Source: Dinoroseobacter sp013215265 (GTDB lineage: Bacteria > Pseudomonadota > Alphaproteobacteria > Rhodobacterales > Rhodobacteraceae). Taken from it: a DNA stretch of 64,000 bases. Each line of letters starts with the position of its first letter. Within the stretch, counting starts at the first letter, position 1. The stretch lies in the NCBI GenBank assembly GCA_963691755.1, contig OY829366.1, positions 2,418,001 to 2,482,000 of the forward strand, given 5' to 3'. Of this stretch, positions 35,197 to 43,486 are shown piece after piece. The notes under the pieces are model-generated. The model ran no database searches, was not told where the DNA came from, and saw only the letters and a list, made by a program, of their open reading frames with translations. Position numbers and translations under genes: made by a program.

Positions 35197-35527
35197 CGTC
35201 TTCCTCGACTAAAGGGGCCCAAGCCGGGACCCATCGGTGTAAGATGGCGTGGTTCTAAGCTTTCTGGCGCTCGGGTCAACCGCTAGTTACTGTATAAAAA
35301 TGTTTAAAATCATATGCTTGAAATTAAGGTATTATTTTACCCCAAGCCTTCAGTCACACAAAACGATAAAAATTACCTAAAGTGGCAAAAAGTCTCTTGA
35401 TCGACTCAGGGTCTCGGCTTACCTGCGCGTCACGATATGAGGGGACGATCCCAACTCGACGCCAATAACTGTCGGGGGGCGCTAAGGAACCTCTGGATTG
35501 ACATCTACTGGATTGGAGGGGCGCGTG
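35197..35527. other. Divergent intergenic region between rplM and speD
   Basis: About 330 bases without a gene. The middle (35290-35390) is AT-rich and would suit promoters for the divergent ribosomal operon and polyamine operon. Near speD there are short GC-rich inverted segments, but no known riboswitch or ribosomal leader could be matched by eye. The last 10 bases carry the speD ribosome site GGAGGGG. Confidence 0.5.
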
Positions 35528-36037
35528 ATGAAGAACGCCAACCTCTTCCAACTGGGGATCGGTCTGGAGACAGGCGCCCATGCGGAAGACATTTCCCGCG
35601 GAGTAATCGACTCTGCACCTATGCTTGAGCTTGTAACCGACAATGATCGGGACGACCATTTCATCCGCAAGGATGGAGCGGTATTTGCAGGCACGCATCT
35701 GATCATCGAGGTTGAACACGGCACCGGTCTTGATGATGAAACGTTGATTCAAAATGCTTTCAAAGACTGTGTTGATGCGTGTGGCGCGACCCTTCTCCAT
35801 ATTCACACCCACAAATTCTCGCCCCAAGGCGTGTCAGGTGTTGCGGTTCTCGCGGAAAGCCATATCTCCTGCCACACGTGGCCAGAGATTGGCTATGGCG
35901 CGTTCGATGTGTTCATGTGTGGCGATGCCGAACCCTGGAACGCTGTGCAGGTCCTGAAAACGGCATTTGCGACTGATAATGTGCACGTGCGCGAATTACG
36001 CCGCGGCGAGGAGGTCGTGGCGGAGGCGCTCGGATGA
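35528..36037 (+). CDS. speD: S-adenosylmethionine decarboxylase proenzyme
   Basis: Makes decarboxylated S-adenosylmethionine, the aminopropyl donor for spermidine. The prokaryotic class 1 self-processing site is seen as LAESHISCHTWPE. Cleavage between Glu110 and Ser111 would turn the Ser into the pyruvoyl cofactor. HIHTHKFSPQGVSG before it and FMCGDAEPWNAVQVLK after it are also conserved. At 169 residues it is longer than the ~120-140 of many bacterial forms, with about 45 extra N-terminal residues. The ATG at 35528 follows GGAGGGG. The stop overlaps the speE start (ATGA). Confidence 0.95.
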   Translation: MKNANLFQLGIGLETGAHAEDISRGVIDSAPMLELVTDNDRDDHFIRKDGAVFAGTHLIIEVEHGTGLDDETLIQNAFKDCVDACGATLLHIHTHKFSPQGVSGVAVLAESHISCHTWPEIGYGAFDVFMCGDAEPWNAVQVLKTAFATDNVHVRELRRGEEVVAEALG

Positions 36038-36888
36038 GCGATCAGCCCGAATGGATGAAAGAGACCTTGTATGACACGCATGCGCAGACCCTGCGCATGG
36101 ACGAGGTACTTTATGACAGCGACACAGATCATCAACGCCTAGTTGTCTTCGAAAACGGGCGCTTCGGCCGCGTTTTGACGCTGGATGGTGTGGTGCAAAC
36201 CACCGAAGGCGACAATGCGATTTACCACGAAATGCTGACCCATGTGCCGGTGTTGGCGCATGGACACGCAAAAGATGTCTTGATCATTGGTGGTGGTGAT
36301 GGAGGTATGGCGCGTGAGGTGCTGAAACACAGCACCGTCGAACGTGTCACCATGGTCGAAATTGACGCCGGTGTTATATATTTTTCAAAGACTTATCTGC
36401 CACAATTAAGCCAAGGTGCGTTTGACGATTCACGGCTTGAGCTCGTCATCGCGGATGGCGCAGCCTTCGTCAAAGAAACGGAAAAACGCTTCGATGTGAT
36501 CATCGTCGACAGCACTGATCCGGTCGGTCCGGGCGAAGTCCTGTTCACTGACACGTTTTATGGCCACGCAAAGCGTTGCTTGAAGCCTGAAGGCATTCTG
36601 GTAACGCAAAACGGTGTGCCGTTCATGCAAGGCGATGAGTTAACCAACACAATGCGCGCGTTTAAGGCCTTGTTTGCCAATTGGACCTGCTACACCGCGA
36701 CAATCCCGACTTACGCCTTCGGTCCGATGGCCCTTGGCTGGGGAACAGACGGCGATGCAGGTAACGTCGACCTTCAAACGCTTCAGCAGCGTTTCGAAAA
36801 GTCAGGCCTAGATCCCTTCTACTATACCCCAGAGGTGCATATGGGCGCCTTTGCCCTGCCCGGTTACATCAAAAAACTGATGCCCTAA
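36034..36888 (+). CDS. speE: Spermidine synthase (polyamine aminopropyltransferase)
   Basis: Transfers aminopropyl from decarboxylated SAM to putrescine. The 284-residue protein begins WMKETLYDTHAQTLRMDEVLYDS and holds the SAM-type fold with VLIIGGGDGGMAREVLKH, VEIDAGVIYFSKTYLP, and the catalytic loop DVIIVDSTDPVGPGEVLFT. The full set of conserved residues seems present. Translationally coupled to speD. Its stop codon is shared with the convergent thioesterase gene (36885-36888, CTAA). Confidence 0.97.
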   Translation: MSDQPEWMKETLYDTHAQTLRMDEVLYDSDTDHQRLVVFENGRFGRVLTLDGVVQTTEGDNAIYHEMLTHVPVLAHGHAKDVLIIGGGDGGMAREVLKHSTVERVTMVEIDAGVIYFSKTYLPQLSQGAFDDSRLELVIADGAAFVKETEKRFDVIIVDSTDPVGPGEVLFTDTFYGHAKRCLKPEGILVTQNGVPFMQGDELTNTMRAFKALFANWTCYTATIPTYAFGPMALGWGTDGDAGNVDLQTLQQRFEKSGLDPFYYTPEVHMGAFALPGYIKKLMP

Positions 36889-37307
36889 CTCTTCGGCGGG
36901 ATCGAATAGGTCATATTCGCCCGCGCCACAGGCTTTGGATCGCCCTCTGAAAATATGAGGGCGTCTCCAACCGCCAGAACCTTGCCAAGCTTCAACAGGC
37001 GACATTCGCAAATCAGATCGGTTTCCGCCGCAGGTTTGCGCATGAAATCCATCGCGCAACTTGTTGTAACAGATAGTCCTTTTGGCCCAATCATCGCAAG
37101 TACTGCGAGATAAACTGACACGTCTGCCAAGCCAAACATTGTAGGGCCTGAAACGGTCCCACCGGGCCGCAAATGGCCGTCATTCACCTTGAGCTTTACC
37201 GTGATCTGCATCGGCGCAACCGATACGACCTCAAAACTACCCGCGACTTGGGGAAAATCGCGCGCCAAAAAGTCGTGCAGTTCATCAATCGTCATGGCCA
37301 ATTGCAT
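36885..37307 (-). CDS. PaaI-like hotdog-fold thioesterase
   Basis: A 140-residue protein of the PaaI/YdiI-like thioesterase family, which hydrolyses acyl-CoA esters. The characteristic helix segment is RPGGTVSGPTMFGLADVSVYLAVLA, in which the usual HGG is replaced by PGG and the catalytic Asp lies in LADVSVY. It continues with TTSCAMDFMRKPAAETDL. Substrate unknown. GAGGAG lies 7 bases before the ATG at 37307. Divergent from the crotonase-family gene with only 58 bases between, so both may act on related acyl-CoAs (inference). Confidence 0.87.
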   Translation of the reverse strand: MQLAMTIDELHDFLARDFPQVAGSFEVVSVAPMQITVKLKVNDGHLRPGGTVSGPTMFGLADVSVYLAVLAMIGPKGLSVTTSCAMDFMRKPAAETDLICECRLLKLGKVLAVGDALIFSEGDPKPVARANMTYSIPPKS

Positions 37308-37365
37308 CTCTGGTCTCCTCGCCGCGTTACCCCTAGAATTCGTCGAAATCTACGCGGAGAACAAG

Positions 37366-38163
37366 ATGTCTGAACCGGTTTTGATACGCGAAGACGATGA
37401 TGGTGTCGTTACGTTAACTCTCAATGATCCCAAGACATTGAATGCTCTTTCTGACAGGATGCTTGCCGCGCTCCAGGACCAGATCAATCGCCTAAACGAG
37501 GACACTGACGCCCGTATCGTGATTCTGAAGGGAGCCGGCAAAGTGTTCTGCGCAGGCCACGATCTGAAAGAGATGCAGGCCAAACGCCAATCCTCGGACA
37601 AAGGCGCGGCCGCACTGAAGGATCTTTTTGATCGCTGCGCGGCGGTGATGACAGGCTTGATGCGGCTTCCACAGCCCGTGATCGCACAGGTCCATGGCAT
37701 TGCGACGGCAGCGGGCTGTCAGATGGTTGCAACTTGCGATATGGCGGTCGCCGCAGAGGGTACAAAGTTCGGTGTGAACGGCGTAAATATTGGCTTGTTT
37801 TGCTCCACTCCAATGGTTGCACTTTCGCGCAATATCGCGCGCAAACAAGCCTTTGAGATGCTTACTTCAGGTGAATTTATTGACGCTGACCGCGCAGTTG
37901 AATTGGGGCTGATCAACCGCAGCGTTCCGGCAGACAGACTGGTCCAGGAAACGCGCGCTTTGGCCGATATGGTCAGCAGCAAAATGTCCGGTGCTGTTCG
38001 CATTGGTAAACGTGCATTTTACGAACAGATCGAGATGCCGATCGAAGATGCCTACGCATTTACCGGCAATATTATGGTTGAGAACATGAAACGCGACGAT
38101 ACAGCCGAAGGCATTGCCGCATTTCTAGAAAAAAGATCGCCAGACTGGCCGGAAAAACCCTGA
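37366..38163 (+). CDS. Enoyl-CoA hydratase/isomerase family protein, ECHDC3-like
   Basis: A 265-residue crotonase-fold protein. The oxyanion-hole segments are present (FCAGHDLKEM and VHGIATAAGCQMVATCDMAVA). However, the two catalytic glutamates of true enoyl-CoA hydratases are replaced: Gln in AGCQMV and Gly in NGVNIGLFCSTPMV. The GLFCSTP segment matches the ECHDC3 subgroup, whose reaction is not well defined. Hydratase activity should not be assumed. The ATG at 37366 follows CGGAGA; the longer frame from 37189 overlaps the divergent thioesterase and is rejected. The stop abuts that of the convergent carboxypeptidase gene. Confidence 0.88.
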   Translation: MSEPVLIREDDDGVVTLTLNDPKTLNALSDRMLAALQDQINRLNEDTDARIVILKGAGKVFCAGHDLKEMQAKRQSSDKGAAALKDLFDRCAAVMTGLMRLPQPVIAQVHGIATAAGCQMVATCDMAVAAEGTKFGVNGVNIGLFCSTPMVALSRNIARKQAFEMLTSGEFIDADRAVELGLINRSVPADRLVQETRALADMVSSKMSGAVRIGKRAFYEQIEMPIEDAYAFTGNIMVENMKRDDTAEGIAAFLEKRSPDWPEKP

Positions 38164-39636
38164 TTAGAGCCGATAAATGCTTTCGAACTTTGCCTCGAGG
38201 TAGTCGAGCAAAGGTTCTTCCGACGGCGATTGGCCGCTCGCTTTTGTAATCACATCAACCGGTTCGTAGAGCCCGCCATGTTTCTGCACATTCGTACGCA
38301 ACCAATTCGTCGCGGCAGAGGCATCGCCATCATGCAACCCGTCTTCCCAATCCGGAACATCGCTTTTCAGAGCCTCAAAGAGGCAACCAGCATAAACATT
38401 TCCGAGCGAGTAAGTCGGAAAATACCCAAACAATCCGACGGACCAGTGCACATCCTGCAGGACGCCGTTTGATGGTTTGTCGACTGCAAGCCCAAAGTCA
38501 GCCTCAAAACGGTCGTTCCAGGCGACTTCGAGGTCCGTAGGCTTCAAATCTCCGGCGATGATCGCGCGTTCCAGATCAAAACGCAGCATGACATGTAAGT
38601 TGTACTGGACCTCATCGGCCTCAGTGCGGATGTATGATGGCGAACATCTGTTAACGGCGGCATAGAACGCATCCGCATCCGTTATATTAAGATTTCCGAA
38701 CGCCTCCTGCATCTGACCGTGCAGCCAGCCTGTGAAGGCACGCCCACGGCCGAGTTGGTTTTCATAAATGCGGCTTTGGCTTTCATGCACACCCATCGAC
38801 ACGCCGCAGCCCACCGGGGTCAGGATATGTTGGTCATCGATGCCTTGCTCGTAGGCCGCATGACCAACTTCATGAATTGTTGAATAAAAACAGTTGAATG
38901 GATCACTTTCGTTCACGCGTGTGGTGATCCGAACGTCCTGTCCACTCCCAGAACTGAACGGATGCACAGCACGATCTATACGGCCAATCGACATGTCATA
39001 GCCGAATGAGAGTGCAAGCTTGGTTGCCATCTCGGCCTGTATTTCATCCGCAAATTTGCCCTCCAAACGCGCAGGTTGATGGCTGGCACCGAAGATCCGG
39101 TCCCGCAAAGCAACAAGTCTGGGGCGCATCCGATCAAAGAGATCTGCTATCGCAGCGCTGGATGTTCCGGGCTCGTAATCATCCAGCAACGCGTCGTAGA
39201 GAGCGCCTCCGGCCGCGAGTGCCTGCGCTTCTTCCTGCCGCAATGCGATCACTTCTGTGAGAATAGGCAGAAACGCCGCCACATCCTCATTGGCGCGCGC
39301 GTCGGCCCATATGCCTTGAGCGCGCGATGTGACACTCGCAATCTCACTCGCGAGCCGCGCGGGTACTTTTAAGGTACGTTCATAGCGACGCCGGATAAGT
39401 CGCAGATTTGCAGCCTCAATTTCGGATGCAGGATCTGCTGATCCCAACCAGTCCCCGATTTTAGGGTCGGTACGACGCGCGTGCAGAACCGCCTCGATCG
39501 CGGCCATCTCTTCGGCCCGTTGCCCCGCAGACCCACGCGGCATCATTGTTTCCTGGTCCCACCCCAAACGACCTGCGATCGCGGACAGAGCCTCGGTTTG
39601 GCGCTGAAACGCCATCAAATCGGAATACGCGGTCAT
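38164..39636 (-). CDS. M32-family metallocarboxypeptidase
   Basis: A 490-residue zinc or cobalt carboxypeptidase of the Taq/Pfu type (family M32). Active-site motif HEVGHAAYEQG (HExxH) lies in the middle, preceded by DVRITTRVNESDPFNCFYSTI. Further conserved segments are GVSMGVHESQSRIYENQLGR, IRTEADEVQYNLHVMLRFDLE and QDVHWSVGLFGYFPTYSLGN. Likely cytosolic, since no signal is seen. The ATG at 39636 gives the normal MTAYSDLMAFQRQ start, one base after the heme A synthase stop, so the two are translationally coupled. Confidence 0.95.
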   Translation of the reverse strand: MTAYSDLMAFQRQTEALSAIAGRLGWDQETMMPRGSAGQRAEEMAAIEAVLHARRTDPKIGDWLGSADPASEIEAANLRLIRRRYERTLKVPARLASEIASVTSRAQGIWADARANEDVAAFLPILTEVIALRQEEAQALAAGGALYDALLDDYEPGTSSAAIADLFDRMRPRLVALRDRIFGASHQPARLEGKFADEIQAEMATKLALSFGYDMSIGRIDRAVHPFSSGSGQDVRITTRVNESDPFNCFYSTIHEVGHAAYEQGIDDQHILTPVGCGVSMGVHESQSRIYENQLGRGRAFTGWLHGQMQEAFGNLNITDADAFYAAVNRCSPSYIRTEADEVQYNLHVMLRFDLERAIIAGDLKPTDLEVAWNDRFEADFGLAVDKPSNGVLQDVHWSVGLFGYFPTYSLGNVYAGCLFEALKSDVPDWEDGLHDGDASAATNWLRTNVQKHGGLYEPVDVITKASGQSPSEEPLLDYLEAKFESIYRL

Positions 39637-39637
39637 G

Positions 39638-40771
39638 TTAGCTCTTTCGCAACTGGTCAGGGACGGGATAAAGCGCACGGAACCGGGTTCTTAGGACCAG
39701 AACGACCAGAACGACAGCACCGAACTGATGCGCAATAGCCCAGTTTAACGGCGCGCCATAAAGCACTGTCATTACGCCCAAAAGCAGTTGCACGAACATC
39801 ATCGCCAAAACAAGGCTGGCTGCGAAACGAGTCGAACTGTGCGGGCTTTGCCGGCTTCGAAGCCAAAGAAGAATTCCAGCGATCATAAGAACATAGCCGA
39901 CGATCCTGTGATTGAACTGTACCAAGCCGGCATTCTCAAAAAAGTTACGCCATCCAGGCGACAGCTCAAAAATACCTGGCGGCAGAAACCCACCCGCCAT
40001 CAATGGCCAGTCGCCAAAACTGCGCCCCGCGTCGATGCCCGCAACCAGTGCGCCGAGAACGACCTGCAGCGCCGTAACGCCTAGAACGATGCTTGCGAAA
40101 GATGCCAGGCGCGGTTCGCCGACCCTGTGTGCACTGCGCAAATCGCGTTCACTGCGCCCCAGCTGAAATATGTACCAAGAAATTAAGCCGAGGATCAGAA
40201 ATGCGAGTCCCAGATGCGTTGCCAGACGGTAAGAGGCCACATCGAGCATCGTCCCAGTCAGGCCGGACGCAACCATCCACCAGCCAATCGCACCTTGCAA
40301 ACCGCCGAGCGCCCCTAAAGCCAACAGCTTTCCAGTCCATCCCGGCGGAATTCGACGCGTGGTAAGGAACGCGAAGAATCCAAGCGCCCAGACCAGTCCT
40401 ACAACACGGCCCAATTGCCGGTGTCCCCATTCCCACCAATAGATAAACTGAAATTCGGCCATCGACATGCCGTGGTTTTGCAGTTGGTATTCTGGTATCT
40501 GTTGGTATAGCTTGAATTCCGCCTCCCAAGCCTCTGTACTTAAGGGGGGAATAGCGCCAGTGATAGGCTTCCATTCGGTAATGGAAAGCCCTGAATCTGT
40601 CAGCCGTGTCAGGCCACCAACGGCGATCATCAACACAACAAGCCCGAACAGGACCATCAACCAGATGCGGATCGCCCCACGCGCCCCTTTGGGACGTTGA
40701 TCGATCCCGCCCGTTTGCGGCGCCTCTATCTTGGTTTCGACCTCTTCGAAAATGCTGCGGGGTTTGCTCAT
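39638..40771 (-). CDS. ctaA: Heme A synthase (CtaA/Cox15)
   Basis: Oxidises the C8 methyl of heme O to the formyl group of heme A for aa3-type cytochrome oxidase. The 377-residue membrane protein has about eight helices. Heme-ligand regions are seen as WWEWGHRQLGR, SYRLATHLGLAF, QFNHRIVGYVL and IAHQFGAVV. It is the alphaproteobacterial/mitochondrial Cox15 type (GGLTRLTDSGLSITEWKP). The ATG at 40771 lies one base after the trmJ stop; the longer frame to 40867 would overlap trmJ extensively. It implies that a heme A oxidase is encoded elsewhere in the genome. Confidence 0.95.
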   Translation of the reverse strand: MSKPRSIFEEVETKIEAPQTGGIDQRPKGARGAIRIWLMVLFGLVVLMIAVGGLTRLTDSGLSITEWKPITGAIPPLSTEAWEAEFKLYQQIPEYQLQNHGMSMAEFQFIYWWEWGHRQLGRVVGLVWALGFFAFLTTRRIPPGWTGKLLALGALGGLQGAIGWWMVASGLTGTMLDVASYRLATHLGLAFLILGLISWYIFQLGRSERDLRSAHRVGEPRLASFASIVLGVTALQVVLGALVAGIDAGRSFGDWPLMAGGFLPPGIFELSPGWRNFFENAGLVQFNHRIVGYVLMIAGILLWLRSRQSPHSSTRFAASLVLAMMFVQLLLGVMTVLYGAPLNWAIAHQFGAVVLVVLVLRTRFRALYPVPDQLRKS

Positions 40772-40772
40772 T

Positions 40773-41549
40773 TTAGCCCTCATTATCGCTTGTCGGGACA
40801 TGTGGTGGGCTTGCCCGCTCTTTCCAGCGTACAAACTGACGCAGCATCCCATGCAAAATTTGCACATCAGACAGGGTTAAAGGCAAGCGTCCCCACATGT
40901 TGCGCAGGGATAGCTTCATATGAGGCGCTTTGTCTTCTGGGAAGAAAAAGCCCGCATCTGCAAGACGCTCTTCAAAATGATCGCCCAGGCGTTCAATGTC
41001 CCCTGCTGTCGCATATCGTGTTTTAGCCAATTCCAACACCTCCGGCACGATGTCTGCGGTTTGCCGGCGCCATTCATAGCCCAGCAACAATACACATTGC
41101 GCGAGGTTCAGGGATGGAAACTCGGGGTTCACAGGCACAGTGATTATGGCGTTGGCGCGCGCAATGTCCGTGTTCTCCAAACCTGCGCGTTCAGCCCCGA
41201 ACAGAAGCCCGACACGCTGTCCTTCTGCCAAAAGTTCTCTGGTTTGCTGCATTGCGCGTTCAGGCGAGACAACAGGCTTGATCAGCCCCCTTAGTCGGGC
41301 GGTGGTCGCAAAAACATAATCAAACTCGCTAATGGCATCGGCTGTCGTGTCAAAAAGCTGAGCCTGGTCCAAAAGCCGCCCCGCACCGCTGGCCATGGCC
41401 ACAGCTTTTTCATTGGGCCATCCATCTCTGGGTGCCACCACGCGCATGCGGTCCAGCCCGAAATTCCACATAGCACGTGCGGCAGCGCCAATATTTTCGC
41501 CCATTTGTGGAGCTACAAGAATGATGTCTGGAATTGGACTGGTTTGCAT
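40773..41549 (-). CDS. trmJ: tRNA/rRNA methyltransferase TrmJ (SpoU/TrmH family)
   Basis: SPOUT-fold enzyme that 2'-O-methylates position 32 of tRNAs in bacteria. The N-terminal motif PDIILVAPQMGENIGAAARAMWNFGL, the middle RVGLLFGAERAGLENTDI and the C-terminal knot NPEFPSLNLAQCVLLLGYEWRR are all typical. The ~80-residue C-terminal extension (ending SLRNMWGRLPLTLSDVQILHGMLRQFVRWKE) distinguishes TrmJ from minimal TrmL. First gene of the trmJ-ctaA-peptidase run. Target in this organism is inferred from the family. Confidence 0.92.
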   Translation of the reverse strand: MQTSPIPDIILVAPQMGENIGAAARAMWNFGLDRMRVVAPRDGWPNEKAVAMASGAGRLLDQAQLFDTTADAISEFDYVFATTARLRGLIKPVVSPERAMQQTRELLAEGQRVGLLFGAERAGLENTDIARANAIITVPVNPEFPSLNLAQCVLLLGYEWRRQTADIVPEVLELAKTRYATAGDIERLGDHFEERLADAGFFFPEDKAPHMKLSLRNMWGRLPLTLSDVQILHGMLRQFVRWKERASPPHVPTSDNEG

Positions 41550-41582
41550 CGGGCCCTCTCAATTACAACTGCGGTGTAGAAA

Positions 41583-41645
41583 GACCCACAGCGTTGCGCA
41601 ATCCCCGTTGCTGCCGGGGACGCGGCAGGCTAAGTCCCGCGGGTC
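41583..41645 (+). promoter_or_regulatory. Possible structured leader before the ThiE-like gene
   Basis: Short complementary segments nest here. GACCC (41583-41587) pairs with GGGTC (41641-41645); TCCCCG (41602-41607) pairs with CGGGGA (41615-41620). A second hairpin can form between GCGG (41622-41625) and CCGC (41637-41640), or alternatively GGGAC (41617-41621) with GTCCC (41634-41638), which would break the first. It ends 16 bases before the ATG, beside the ribosome site. It matches no riboswitch I know; chance folding of GC-rich DNA is possible. Confidence 0.3.
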
Positions 41646-41661
41646 AGTACAGGATGTGACC

Positions 41662-42282
41662 ATGGCCGATAGCGAAAAACCTCAGTTATATCTGATCACC
41701 CCTACGCAGTTTGATTTTGATAGCTTCCCTAGCACGTTACAACGCGTTCTTGATGCATCAGATATTGCTTGCTTGCGCCTTAGCCTTGCCAGTCAGGATG
41801 AACGTATAGTTTCCAAAAGCGCAGATCTGATACGCGAGATTGCACATGAACGCGACATACCGCTCGTAATCGATACCCATGTTCAGTTGGTGGAAACCTT
41901 GGGTTTAGACGGTGTGCACCTACCAGACGGCGGGCGGGGCTTGCGCAAATTACGCGAGACCATGGGCGACGATCCGATACTTGGCGCAGATTGCGGGGCC
42001 TCACGACATGTTGGGATGTCTGCGGGCGAAGCCGGGGCAGATTACGTGTCATTCGGACCTGTTGCCGCAAGCGTTATGGGGTCCGGCGATATTGCCGAGG
42101 AAGAGCTTTTTGCCTCGTGGTCGGACATGATTGAGGTTCCGGTTGTCGCAGAAGGCGGACTGACACCCGATCTGCTCGCCAAACTCGCACCCGTCACCGA
42201 CTTTTTCGCTTTTGGCGCAGAAGTTTGGGAGCAAGACGACCCGATTGCTGCGCTGACGCACCTCGTCGCACCCCTGCGCTAG
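41662..42282 (+). CDS. ThiE-like TIM-barrel protein (thiamine phosphate synthase family)
   Basis: A 206-residue member of the thiamine monophosphate synthase/TenI superfamily (LYLITPTQFDFDSF, IPLVIDTHVQLVETLGLDGVHLPDG, GADYVSFGPVA, VPVVAEGGLTPDLLAKL). The pyrophosphate-binding and metal motif HLGQxD of genuine ThiE is replaced by HLPDGG, and FGPVAAS replaces the usual GPvf(P/A)TxTK, so synthesis of thiamine phosphate is doubtful. Similar paralogues are common in Rhodobacterales without a known role. The ATG at 41662 follows AGGA by 8 bases. The stop codon is shared with convergent hisI (CTAG). Confidence 0.82.
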   Translation: MADSEKPQLYLITPTQFDFDSFPSTLQRVLDASDIACLRLSLASQDERIVSKSADLIREIAHERDIPLVIDTHVQLVETLGLDGVHLPDGGRGLRKLRETMGDDPILGADCGASRHVGMSAGEAGADYVSFGPVAASVMGSGDIAEEELFASWSDMIEVPVVAEGGLTPDLLAKLAPVTDFFAFGAEVWEQDDPIAALTHLVAPLR

Positions 42283-42638
42283 GTCATTGGCTGCATTAAC
42301 TCTGTCTCGTTACCGCCTGTCACTGAGGTATAAAAACAACTTCTCCGGTTGGTATGGCAGGCAGGGCCGTCCTGTTTGACGGTCACAAGAATGCAATCGC
42401 GATCACAGTCGATTCGCATATCGACAAGGTGTTGCAGGTGGCCAGAGGTTTCTCCTTTGACCCAGAACTTCTTCCGGGATCTGCTCCAATAGGTAACGCG
42501 TTTTGTTTCCAGTGTCTGGGCGATGCTTTGTGCGTTCATCCATGCCAGCATAAGGACCTCACCGCTTTCAGCGTCCTGGGCGATCGCAGGCAAGAGCCCG
42601 TCGCTATTGAAAACGAGACTTGCGGGATCAAATATCAT
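42279..42638 (-). CDS. hisI: Phosphoribosyl-AMP cyclohydrolase
   Basis: Third step of histidine synthesis: opens the adenine ring of PR-AMP. The 119-residue protein shows LPAIAQDAESGEVLMLAWMNAQSI, TYWSRSRKKFWVKGETSG, and the zinc- and magnesium-binding segment DCDRDCILVTVKQDGPACHTNRRSCF with its three Cys and clustered Asp. It is the monofunctional form without HisE. The ATG at 42638 follows AAAGGTC; the longer frame to 42740 overlaps the divergent Fe-S scaffold gene. Confidence 0.96.
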   Translation of the reverse strand: MIFDPASLVFNSDGLLPAIAQDAESGEVLMLAWMNAQSIAQTLETKRVTYWSRSRKKFWVKGETSGHLQHLVDMRIDCDRDCILVTVKQDGPACHTNRRSCFYTSVTGGNETELMQPMT

Positions 42639-42719
42639 ATGATCTGACCTTTCTAGAAGCATAGTGTCGGTCAGGCTGATAACGGAATTCCCCCTCCGTT
42701 CAAGGACAAAGGATGGGCC

Positions 42720-43184
42720 ATGAGTTCGAAAACTGGGCACGAACCGGATCTCCTGAAATTATATTCCAATCGGATTCTGGCCTTGGCCTCTGACCTTCCG
42801 CATGTTGGGCGCCTTGCAAATCCTCACGCCAGCTCCAAGCGCCGAGCGCCGCTGTGTGGGTCCATGGTTACCATTGATATTGCGATGGAAAATGGTGTGA
42901 TCACAGAATATGCGCAGGATGTGAAAGCCTGTGCGCTGGGTCAGGCATCTGCAGCAATTCTCGGCGAGAATATCATTGGATGTAGCATCGTTCAGGTCCG
43001 CACGGCACGTGATCAAATGGCAGCAATGCTGAGAGAGAACGGTCCGGTTCCAGAGGCGCCCTTTGAGGGGTTCGAGGTTCTTGCCCCTGCTCGAGACTTT
43101 GCAAACCGTCATGCATCAATACTGCTGGCCGTCGAGGCAACATTGGATGCGATGTCACAGCTTCAGCACGCTGACTGCGCCTAA
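42720..43184 (+). CDS. Iron-sulfur cluster assembly scaffold protein (IscU/NifU-like)
   Basis: A 154-residue protein of the NifU N-terminal family, alphaproteobacterial subtype. Two scaffold cysteines are seen in RAPLCGSMVTIDI (Cys46) and DVKACALGQASAAIL (about Cys70), with the last helix RDFANRHASILLAVEATLDAM; the third canonical ligand is not obvious. It may assemble or transfer [2Fe-2S] clusters, but this subtype is poorly characterised. It starts 81 bases from divergent hisI, with AAGGA and GGATGG upstream. Confidence 0.85.
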   Translation: MSSKTGHEPDLLKLYSNRILALASDLPHVGRLANPHASSKRRAPLCGSMVTIDIAMENGVITEYAQDVKACALGQASAAILGENIIGCSIVQVRTARDQMAAMLRENGPVPEAPFEGFEVLAPARDFANRHASILLAVEATLDAMSQLQHADCA

Positions 43185-43195
43185 CTTTACGCTAA

Positions 43196-43231
43196 ACAAA
43201 AAAAACCGCTGCATCGGGTCGGATGCAGCGG
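43196..43231 (-). terminator. Intrinsic terminator of the recG-side transcript
   Basis: A 10-bp stem (CCGCTGCATC at 43206-43215 with GATGCAGCGG at 43222-43231) and a six-base loop are followed on the minus strand by TTTTTTTTTG. On the plus strand no T-run follows, so it serves minus-strand transcription coming from recG and the small membrane peptide gene. Confidence 0.85.
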
Positions 43232-43366
43232 CAAGGTGCGTATCTGTTCGACAAAATCTGAAATTAAATTCGCAGGGTCGCTGATGGGGACAAGACTGTG
43301 CGAGGCGCCCGGTTTGGGGGTGGGCAATATGTCAGATCAAAAACAGAACGCAGGCAGAAACTAAAT

Positions 43367-43486
43367 TCACCCGAGCACTGGAAAATGGAGCAGAACAAAA
43401 AGCAGCCCAGCGATCGCCAATACGCCAATGACATCCTGGACGGTATCCAATGGCGCAGCTTTGGCGAGGGTTTTGAGGCGGGACAT
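43367..43486 (-). CDS. Small single-helix membrane peptide
   Basis: A 39-residue open frame, start ATG at 43486, TGA at 43367-43369. The N-terminus is basic (MSRLKTLAKAA), followed by PLDTVQDVIG and a hydrophobic helix VLAIAGLLFVLLHFPVLG. GGAG lies 7 bases before the ATG. It lies downstream of recG on the same strand, before a strong terminator. I have a vague impression of similar short proteins in other Rhodobacterales. The function is unknown. Alternative plus-strand frames across the same region look non-coding. Confidence 0.6.
   Translation of the reverse strand: MSRLKTLAKAAPLDTVQDVIGVLAIAGLLFVLLHFPVLG

Noticed and set aside
35498..35503. TTGACA before speD as a promoter -35 element
   Set aside because: It lies only about 25 bases before the start codon, with no -10 element at the right distance before the ribosome site.
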